Below, piece by piece: positions 26,117-32,734 of a stretch of DNA of 64,000 nucleotides (positions are counted from its first letter, which is position 1; every line of letters begins with the position of its first letter). The DNA is from CAXSBR01 sp964236495. GTDB taxonomy: Bacteria > Actinomycetota > Actinomycetes > Mycobacteriales > Jatrophihabitantaceae. Where the stretch lies: positions 300,870 through 364,869 of the forward strand of contig CAXSBR010000001.1 in NCBI GenBank assembly GCA_964236495.1. Reading direction: 5' to 3'. The position numbers were made by a program, and so were the translations under genes. The notes under the pieces are model-generated. The model ran no database searches, was not told where the DNA came from, and saw nothing but the letters and a program-made list of their open reading frames with translations.

Positions 26117-26614
26117 GTGGACGCCGACGACGAGAGTGACGCGGCCAGCGCCGGCGGGGCGCTGACGCTACGGCCGGCGGTGCCCGCCGATGCGGAACGG
26201 ATGCATCAGGTGGCCCAGGCGGCCTACCAGCCGTACGTGGGCCCGATCGGCCGATCGCCGGCCCCGATGACCGCTGATTACGCCAGGATCGTCAGCAGCG
26301 GCAGAGCGTGGGTGGCTGAGCAGCACGGACGCCTGGTCGGGTTCCTGGTCCTGGAACCACGTTCAGATCATCTGCTGCTGGAGAACGTCGCCGTCGACCC
26401 AGACCGGCAGCGCACCGGCGTCGGCAGCCGACTGCTGGCGCTGGCGGAGGACCAGGCTCGGCTTCTGGGTCTGCCCGAGGCGCGACTGTTCACCAACGCG
26501 GCGATGACGGAGAACGTGGAGTACTACCTGCGCCGGGGGTACCGGCAGACTCACCGCGCCGAGCGGGACGGCTACCGGCGGGTGTTCTTCAGCAAAGACC
26601 TGCAGGACGATTAG
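26117..26614 (+). CDS. GNAT family N-acetyltransferase
   Basis: Acetyl-CoA-dependent acetyltransferase of 165 residues. LTLRPAVPADAERMHQV is the first strand and helix. LLENVAVDPDRQRTGVGSRLLALAE contains the R/QxxGxG/A acetyl-CoA loop (RQRTGVGS). ENVEYYLRRGYRQTHR is the family's C-terminal 'Y..rGF' segment. The substrate amine is unknown. GTG 26117 follows a leaderless promoter. It is convergent with the APH gene, inside a run of antibiotic-modification-like genes. Confidence 0.9.
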   Translation: MDADDESDAASAGGALTLRPAVPADAERMHQVAQAAYQPYVGPIGRSPAPMTADYARIVSSGRAWVAEQHGRLVGFLVLEPRSDHLLLENVAVDPDRQRTGVGSRLLALAEDQARLLGLPEARLFTNAAMTENVEYYLRRGYRQTHRAERDGYRRVFFSKDLQDD

Positions 26615-26662
26615 GGCCTGGCTGCGACGACGGCCACCCGCAGCAACAGAGCCAGCTGATGT

Positions 26663-27580
26663 TCACGGCAGGGTGCTGGCGAAGCGGAGCAGGAACTGTC
26701 CGGTCGGGTCGTCGGGACGGCGGGCGAGCGTACTGGCCGCGACGATCACGGCCATCGCTTGGCACCACGCCCGGACGCGGACCGGGTCGACGCCGGCCAC
26801 GGTGCGCGCGAGCCAGTCGATACGCCTGTCGAGTGCCTGCTCGTCGGTCACATCGGTGAGCACCCAATCGACCGCGTCCATGGCCTGGTCACCCCGGCAC
26901 GGGCGAGGATCGATCGCCACCACGCCACGCCCACCGGCTCGCAGCACATTGCCCGGATGCAGATCCCCGTGCACCAGCCCGACCGGCCCGTCCACAGCCA
27001 GCTCGCGGGAACGGGCATGGGAACGCTCCATCAGATCCCGCTCGATCCGAGCGTTGACCGCCGGCCGGCGCTGCATACGCCGGCGAGCCAGGTCGAAGAC
27101 AACGTCTACCCGTTCGCTCAACTCCGGAAGTCCGATGTCGGCACCGGTTGCGTATAGCCCCCACAGCTCGGCGAACAGGGGAGCCACGTCGTCCAACGAC
27201 CAGCCCCCAGCATCGTCGGACAGCTTCTGGCCGGGGTGAACCCACTCCAGCAGCAGGGCTCCACGCTCGATGTCGCAAGCGAGCAACCCGACGACGTGCG
27301 CGCACTGCGCCCATGCCTGCAGCGCCGCCGCTTCCTGGGCTGCGATAGACACCTCTGGTGTCAGCTTCAACACCACCTGCCCGCCGTCGTCAGTCCGGCA
27401 CGACAGCACCACTGAGTTCGCCCCGGCCGGCAGAAGCGCTACGACGTGCAGCTGCCATGTCTGCGCCAGTTCATCGACCAACGCCGGCAACCTCGCGCAC
27501 CAGGCTTCGGCCTGCGAGCCGAATCGTTGAACAAGACGAGCCCGGCCGACGTCGGCGAACAGCAGCGACAGGTCACTCAC
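26663..27580 (-). CDS. Streptomycin 6-kinase-like aminoglycoside phosphotransferase
   Basis: APH(6)/streptomycin-kinase-family protein of 305 residues. The N-lobe contains GANSVVLSCR and VVLKLTPE, with the ATP-binding Lys. LLEWVHPGQKL is the hinge. The catalytic loop is LVHGDLHPGNVLR and the metal site is VAIDPRPCRGD; both are intact. Family members phosphorylate streptomycin or unknown hydroxylated metabolites. Resistance is not proven by sequence. GTG 27580 opens the frame. It is divergent from purK, with about 120 bp between them. Confidence 0.85.
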   Translation of the reverse strand: MSDLSLLFADVGRARLVQRFGSQAEAWCARLPALVDELAQTWQLHVVALLPAGANSVVLSCRTDDGGQVVLKLTPEVSIAAQEAAALQAWAQCAHVVGLLACDIERGALLLEWVHPGQKLSDDAGGWSLDDVAPLFAELWGLYATGADIGLPELSERVDVVFDLARRRMQRRPAVNARIERDLMERSHARSRELAVDGPVGLVHGDLHPGNVLRAGGRGVVAIDPRPCRGDQAMDAVDWVLTDVTDEQALDRRIDWLARTVAGVDPVRVRAWCQAMAVIVAASTLARRPDDPTGQFLLRFASTLP

Positions 27581-27698
27581 ATCCCACAGCGTGACATCAC
27601 CACGTCGCGGCGAGTGCGGAATTAAGCGCGTCGGCGTCGGCGTCGCCCCACCGATCGCCAGGGGTCGTCATACCGAGCTGCCGCTAGGCTGCCTCGTC

Positions 27699-28895
27699 GT
27701 GGACCCGCGCACCGGACTGCCCGTCGTCGGAATGATCGGCGCCGGCCAGCTTGCGCGGATGACACAGCAGGCGGCGATCGCCCTGGGCCAGTCGGTGCGG
27801 ATGCTGGCCGAGACCGCGAACGATGCAGCGGCCCTCGTCGCGGCCGACGTCGTCATCGGCGATTACCGCAGCCTGGCCGACCTGCGGGCCTTCGCCGCGG
27901 GCTGCGACGTCGTCACCTTCGACCACGAGCACGTTCCCGCCGAGCACATTCGGGCGCTGGCCGCGGAGGGAGTGGTGATCCATCCCGGCGCCGACGCGCT
28001 GATGTTCGCTCAGGACAAGCTGCTGATGCGGGCGCGGATGGCTGAGCTCGGCATCGCCGGACCGGCCTGGGCCCCGCTGACGGACGCACACGCGGGCGAG
28101 GATCCACAGGCGGCGCTGGCAGCGTTCGGCGAGCAGCATGGCTGGCCGGTGGTGCTCAAGGCGGCGCGCGGCGGCTACGACGGCAAGGGCGTCTGGTTCG
28201 TGCACTCGCTCGACGACGCCCAGCCCGTGCTCAAGTCCGGCACTGCGCTGCTGGTCGAGCAGGCAGTGCCCCTGGCGCGGGAGTTGGCTGCCGTCGTCGC
28301 CCGGTCACCGTTCGGCCAGGGTGCGGCGTGGCCGGTGGTCGAAACCGTGCAGCAGGACGGCATCTGCGTCGAGGTCCTGGCACCGGCTCCCGGGCTCGAC
28401 GACGAGACAGCCGAGATGATCGAGGCACTGGCGCTGCGCATCGCCGACGAACTGGGTGTCGTCGGCGTGCTGGCAGTCGAACTGTTCGAGACCCAGACCG
28501 GAGAGATCCTGGTCAACGAGCTCGCCATGCGCCCGCACAACAGCGGCCACTGGAGCATCGAGGGTGCCCGCACGTCGCAGTTCGAGCAGCATCTGCGCGC
28601 GGTGCTGGACTATCCGCTGGGCTCGACGGCACCCACCGCGCCCGTGGTCGTGATGGCCAATGTCCTCGGGGGCCCGCCCGACGTCACGCCGGCCGGGATC
28701 GACGAGCGGGTGCACCACGCCATGGCACGGTGGCCCGACGTCAAGATCCACCTGTACGGCAAGGACTTCCGGCCCGGGCGCAAGGTCGGCCACGTCACCG
28801 CACTGGGAGACGACCCGGCTGACGTGGAAACGGTGCGCGACCGTGCCCGCGCGGCGGCGGATTACCTGAGCAACGGCGGGCCGACGCATGACTGA
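27699..28895 (+). CDS. purK: 5-(carboxyamino)imidazole ribonucleotide synthase
   Basis: ATP-grasp ligase of 398 residues that carboxylates AIR to N5-CAIR with ATP and bicarbonate in purine synthesis. Domains: PurK N-terminal Rossmann-like part (GMIGAGQLARMTQQAA), ATP-grasp core (VLKAARGGYDGKGVWF for ATP, ELAMRPHNSGHWSIEG for metal and substrate) and the C-terminal cap. GTG 27699 is preceded by TAGGCT with 8 nt between, so the message is probably leaderless; the longer frame upstream is not conserved. It overlaps purE by 8 bases, so the two steps are co-translated. Confidence 0.95.
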   Translation: MDPRTGLPVVGMIGAGQLARMTQQAAIALGQSVRMLAETANDAAALVAADVVIGDYRSLADLRAFAAGCDVVTFDHEHVPAEHIRALAAEGVVIHPGADALMFAQDKLLMRARMAELGIAGPAWAPLTDAHAGEDPQAALAAFGEQHGWPVVLKAARGGYDGKGVWFVHSLDDAQPVLKSGTALLVEQAVPLARELAAVVARSPFGQGAAWPVVETVQQDGICVEVLAPAPGLDDETAEMIEALALRIADELGVVGVLAVELFETQTGEILVNELAMRPHNSGHWSIEGARTSQFEQHLRAVLDYPLGSTAPTAPVVVMANVLGGPPDVTPAGIDERVHHAMARWPDVKIHLYGKDFRPGRKVGHVTALGDDPADVETVRDRARAAADYLSNGGPTHD

Positions 28896-29415
28896 TCCGG
28901 CCGCACAAGACGGCGCGTCGGCCCCGCTCGTCGGCGTGATCATGGGCAGTGACTCCGATTACGACGTGATGCAGGGCGCGGCGCAGACGCTGGCCGAGTT
29001 CGACGTCGCGCACGAGGTCCGCGTCGTCTCCGCGCATCGCACTCCGCTGGACATGGCCGACTATGCCCAGCAGGCGGCCGGGCGCGGACTCAGAGTGATC
29101 ATCGCGGGCGCAGGAGGAGCGGCGCACCTGCCTGGCATGGTCGCCTCGATGACCTCGCTGCCGGTGATCGGCGTGCCGGTGCCGCTGAAGTACCTCGACG
29201 GCATGGACTCGCTGTTGTCGATCGTGCAGATGCCCGCCGGTGTCCCAGTGGCGACGGTCTCGGTGGCCGGCGCGCGCAACGCCGGATTACTGGCAGTGCG
29301 GATCCTGGGCGCTGATGACGTCGAGCTGCGCAGGCGGATGGACGACTTCCGCGCCGGTCTCGCAGCCGGTGCGCGGGCGAAGAACGCCTCGCTGCAACGC
29401 CGCCGCGAGAGCTGA
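28888..29415 (+). CDS. purE: N5-CAIR mutase
   Basis: Class I PurE of 175 residues, an octameric enzyme that moves the carboxylate of N5-CAIR to give CAIR. The CO2-handling and substrate residues lie in MGSDSDYDVMQ and VVSAHRTPLDM, and GAGGAAHLPGM is the central helix start. The start overlaps the purK end. The two enzymes act in succession in the cytosol. The C-terminal ~15 residues are a basic extension (KNASLQRRRES). Confidence 0.96.
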   Translation: MTDPAAQDGASAPLVGVIMGSDSDYDVMQGAAQTLAEFDVAHEVRVVSAHRTPLDMADYAQQAAGRGLRVIIAGAGGAAHLPGMVASMTSLPVIGVPVPLKYLDGMDSLLSIVQMPAGVPVATVSVAGARNAGLLAVRILGADDVELRRRMDDFRAGLAAGARAKNASLQRRRES

Positions 29416-29570
29416 CGCCACGCCGGTTACGGCGCCAGTGACAGCGTCGATGAGGGCGCAATCGAGCGCACCGGCGAAAGGGTGCGACATCCGTAAGCCT
29501 GCCGACAACCGAACCTCCGGTGACGGCACGCTCGAACCCGGGCGGTCGCGCCGCTTTTCGGAGGTTTTCC

Positions 29571-30125
29571 GTGCCCGCACTACGAACGAACACTCGTCGC
29601 ATCGACAGCAATTCTTCGACCGGCGCCGTCGGTCCGGTGCGCCGCGGCCTGCTGGCGGTCTCGGTGACGGCCGTCGCGCTGGTCGGTCTGGCTGCCTGCA
29701 GCTCTTCGAGCAGCAAGACCGCCGGCGCCAGCTCGTCTGCCACCGTGGCGGTGAGCACGTCCAGTGCTGCTGCGCCTGTCAGCTCCAGTGCCGACGCACC
29801 GGCCACCTCCAGCGCTGCGGCACCCGGCACGACCAGCGCCGCCGCGTCGGCATCGAGCAAGTCGTCGGCGCCAGCCGCTGCATCGATGATCATGATCAAG
29901 AGCTTCAAGTACGAGGTACCCGCCTCAGTCAAGCCCGGCGCCATGGTTGAGGTGATGAACATGGACAGTGAAGCCCACACCGTGACTGCCGACAAGGACA
30001 AGGCGTTCGACGACATGGCCACCGCGGGCAAGGTCACCACCTTCAAGGCGCCGACGAAGCCGGGTAGCTATGCATTCCACTGCACCTACCACTCGAACAT
30101 GCACGGCGTGCTGGTCGTCAAGTAG
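29571..30125 (+). CDS. Cupredoxin-domain lipoprotein
   Basis: Secreted copper-binding-type lipoprotein of 184 residues. The signal peptide ends in LVGLAAC with lipid Cys43. A Ser/Ala-rich stalk follows, then a plastocyanin/amicyanin-like domain whose type I copper ligands are His136 (EAHTV), Cys171, His174 and Met177 (FHCTYHSNM). It is therefore a small extracellular electron carrier or copper buffer. GTG 29571 has GGAGG upstream; the first 17 residues of a longer frame are not needed. It is the first of four exported-protein genes ending in a sortase and a second lipoprotein. Confidence 0.88.
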   Translation: MPALRTNTRRIDSNSSTGAVGPVRRGLLAVSVTAVALVGLAACSSSSSKTAGASSSATVAVSTSSAAAPVSSSADAPATSSAAAPGTTSAAASASSKSSAPAAASMIMIKSFKYEVPASVKPGAMVEVMNMDSEAHTVTADKDKAFDDMATAGKVTTFKAPTKPGSYAFHCTYHSNMHGVLVVK

Positions 30126-30305
30126 CGCGCAATCAGCGCCCCAGTGGCGCCGCGGCCCGACCAGCTGGGTCAGCAGGTCGCAAGCGCGGCATAAGGGCTG
30201 GAAAGCTATTTCGCCCCCATACCAATCCGAATCAGCACCGGTCTGCGAACCACATTCGTGCTCCATCCACCGTCGGGCTCTGCCCGTCCCAGTTCCGGAG
30301 GAACC

Positions 30306-31079
30306 ATGAAGAAAGCTCTACTCCTGGCCGCACCTGTCGCCTTCCTGGGCTGCGCCGCCATCGCAATGCCTGCCGCCTCGGCTGCGGGCACCACGTCCTA
30401 CCAGGCCAACCTCGGCTCGCTGAACCACTCCTCGGCCACCGGCACCGTGATGCTGTCGCTGAACGGTTCGTCGGCCACCATCACCGAGCACGTCACCGGC
30501 CTGGCCAAGACGTTCGGCGGGAACCCGTACCCGCACGTCCAGCACATCCACATCGGTGCCGACGGCAACTGCCCGACGCTTTCAGCCGACAAGAACAACG
30601 ACGGCGTCATCTCCACCACCGAAGGTGCCGGCAACTACGGCGCGATCGGCGCCACGCTGTCGACCTCGGGTGACACCAGCCCGGCCGCCGGCACGACGCT
30701 GACCGTTGCTCCTTCGGGTGCGACGATCGACTACAAGCGCACGATCACGCTGGACAGCAAGACGCTGGCATCGGTCAAGGCCGGCACCGGCGTCATCGTC
30801 GTGCACGGGCTGGACCCGGCCACCCTGAGCAAGAAGGCCCAGGGCGAGAAGAGCGACCTGGTTCCCTCCCTGCCCCTGGCAGCGACCTCACCGGCCGCCT
30901 GCGGCACGCTCGTTGCGTCGCAGATGTCCTCGATGCCCTCCGGTTCGGCTCAGACCGGTGGCGGTAGCACCGCCGGCCTGCAGCACGAGGGTGTTATCGG
31001 TGCTGGTGGCGCGCTCGTCGCCGCCGGTGCACTCTTCGGTGGTCTGGCTCTGCGTCGCCGTACCGCAGCCGACAGCTGA
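30306..31079 (+). CDS. CHRD-domain surface protein with an EF-hand loop
   Basis: Exported protein of 257 residues. Signal peptide 1-27 (MKKALLLAAP to ASA). The CHRD domain contains YPHVQHIHIGADGNC. Inserted in it is DKNNDGVISTTE, a canonical 12-residue EF-hand calcium loop. The end has SAQTGGGS, a hydrophobic helix (GAGGALVAAGALFGGLAL) and RRRTAADS, the layout of a sortase-anchored protein with a variant xAxTG signal. GGAGGAACC precedes ATG 30306. A class F sortase gene follows within 55 bp, which supports covalent anchoring by that enzyme. Confidence 0.8.
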   Translation: MKKALLLAAPVAFLGCAAIAMPAASAAGTTSYQANLGSLNHSSATGTVMLSLNGSSATITEHVTGLAKTFGGNPYPHVQHIHIGADGNCPTLSADKNNDGVISTTEGAGNYGAIGATLSTSGDTSPAAGTTLTVAPSGATIDYKRTITLDSKTLASVKAGTGVIVVHGLDPATLSKKAQGEKSDLVPSLPLAATSPAACGTLVASQMSSMPSGSAQTGGGSTAGLQHEGVIGAGGALVAAGALFGGLALRRRTAADS

Positions 31080-31133
31080 GCATCGAACCATAGCAACACA
31101 ACGCACGGCACCAACTAGGTAAGGATCGACACA

Positions 31134-31865
31134 ATGGTCAGCCGCCGGCAGCAGGCCCGCTCACGACCCGCGTTGGTCGTGGGGGCCCTGCTGCTCACGG
31201 TCGTGGGGGTCGTGCTGCTCGTCGTCGCATTGACGACGCAGCGGCACGCCCCCCAGCCACCAGCCTCGGCCGCCATTGCACCATCTACTGCGTCCGCAGC
31301 CGCCTCATCCGCGCGGTCGTCGTCTTCTGACGGCCATGTCGCCGCTGCGCCCTCTCTCAGTCGGGCCCCGACGCCCGTGGCGACAGGTCCGATACTGGCC
31401 CGTTCCGCCCCTACACGCCTGAGCATCCCCTCCATCGGGGTGGCGTCGGACCTGGTGAACCTGGGACTGGCCGCCGACGACAGTGTTCAGGTTCCACCGT
31501 TGGCGAAGGACTCGAAGGCGGGTTGGTACCGCTACTCCCCGACGCCGGGCCAACTCGGCCCAGCGGTGATCCTCGGTCACGTCGACTCGGCAAAATACGG
31601 TCCCGGCGTCTTCTTCAAACTCGGTGCGCTCAAGCCGGGCAGTCTCGTGAATGTCACCCGCGCCGATTCCAGCGTCGCGGTGTTCCGAGTCGACAGGGTC
31701 GTGTCCTACCCGAAGAACAATTTCCCGACCCTGCAGGTGTACGGCAACACGCGCAACGCGGCACTGCGCCTGATCACCTGCGGCGGCAAATTCGACTTCA
31801 AGGCGCACAACTACCTGAGCAACATCGTTGCCTACGCCTCGCTGGTGTCCAGTCACCACGCGTGA
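31134..31865 (+). CDS. Class F sortase
   Basis: Membrane-anchored transpeptidase of 243 residues. N-terminal TM helix (VVGALLLTVVGVVLLVVAL), then a Ser/Ala/Pro linker and the sortase barrel (from TRLSIPSIGVASDLV). The catalytic His149 is in VILGHVDSAKYG and the nucleophile Cys216 in LITCGGKF. The catalytic Arg that family members carry about twelve residues after the Cys appears to be replaced (HNYLSN). Class F sortases attach proteins to the actinobacterial wall. The likely client is the CHRD protein just upstream; the LAVTG protein near 18.1 kb is another. GGTAAGGATC lies ahead of ATG 31134. Confidence 0.88.
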   Translation: MVSRRQQARSRPALVVGALLLTVVGVVLLVVALTTQRHAPQPPASAAIAPSTASAAASSARSSSSDGHVAAAPSLSRAPTPVATGPILARSAPTRLSIPSIGVASDLVNLGLAADDSVQVPPLAKDSKAGWYRYSPTPGQLGPAVILGHVDSAKYGPGVFFKLGALKPGSLVNVTRADSSVAVFRVDRVVSYPKNNFPTLQVYGNTRNAALRLITCGGKFDFKAHNYLSNIVAYASLVSSHHA

Positions 31866-31919
31866 GCGGCAATCCATACGTCCCGATGGGGCTGGCCTAG
31901 AACTGATTTGGAGACTTCG

Positions 31920-32651
31920 ATGACCGAGATTCGCGCGCGCCTGGGCGTGTTCACCACCGCCGCTGTTGCTGGCGTCGCGGGCATCGGATTTCTCTTGGCC
32001 GGCTGCGGCAGTAGTGCCCATCCAGCCGGAAGTGCCGGGTCTGCTGCGGCGAGTTCGTCGGCGAGCAGCAGGGCCATGTCGCCCGGGATGTCGATGGCGC
32101 CCGGCGAGTCGATGGCGCCCGGAGAATCGATGGCGCCCGGTGAATCGATGGCGCCGGCGGCGGCCACGACATCGAACGCCGCCGCACCCAGTTCCACAAC
32201 GCCGAAGCCTGCAGCGACCAAGCCGTCCAAGACCGCGCTGATGGTTTGTGGCAACGACATCAAGGGCAAGATTCGCTCGGTGCTCCAACTGGCCAAGCCC
32301 GCACCGACCACGTCGGCGTTCAAGGACGGCCTGTTCACCTGCACCTACAGCTTGCCGCAGGGAAAGCTCGTGCTCTCGGTCAAGCAGTCGAGCGGCACCG
32401 TAGCGGCCGGCCATTACTTCGACGCCGCGCGCTCGACGCTTCCCGCCACCCACCCACTTCTCGGGCTGGGCGAACGCGCCTATGCCACGAAAACCGGTGT
32501 AGCGGTCGTCATCAAGGACGACCAGACGTTGCGAGTGGACGCCACCGGCCTACCGGCCGTCTTCGGCAGCGAACAACAGAAGCGCACCGATCTCGCTTAC
32601 GAGGTTGCCTCCGACGTGCTGGGGTGCTGGACCGGCGATGGCGACGAGTGA
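31920..32651 (+). CDS. Lipoprotein with MAPGES repeats
   Basis: Exported lipoprotein of 243 residues. The lipobox is LLAGC (Cys29). A repeat of MAPGES units follows, then an Ala/Ser/Pro stalk. The folded C-terminal domain starts ALMVCGNDIKGKI and has three cysteines (VCGND, FTCTY, LGCWTG) and resembles a DUF3558-like small secreted domain. Function unknown. RBS TTGGAG precedes ATG 31920. The gene ends the exported-protein cluster and is followed, 80 bp on, by the hydrolase-ABC fusion. Confidence 0.75.
   Translation: MTEIRARLGVFTTAAVAGVAGIGFLLAGCGSSAHPAGSAGSAAASSSASSRAMSPGMSMAPGESMAPGESMAPGESMAPAAATTSNAAAPSSTTPKPAATKPSKTALMVCGNDIKGKIRSVLQLAKPAPTTSAFKDGLFTCTYSLPQGKLVLSVKQSSGTVAAGHYFDAARSTLPATHPLLGLGERAYATKTGVAVVIKDDQTLRVDATGLPAVFGSEQQKRTDLAYEVASDVLGCWTGDGDE
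32077..32157 (+). repeat. 18-bp tandem repeat coding MAPGES
   Basis: Three near-perfect 18-bp units (32095-32148, ATGGCGCCCGGCGAGTCG-like), preceded by one diverged unit (32077-32094) and followed by half a unit. Each codes MAPGES just after the lipid attachment site of the lipoprotein. Most differences are synonymous, so the repeat is kept at protein level. Confidence 0.85.
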
Positions 32652-32734
32652 CAGTGCAACCTGCGGTCCTGTTTGGATTTGCATTGGGTAAGTAGCGCAC
32701 GCCCGGTCGCGCCCGCCTCCGTAGGCTGGAGCCG

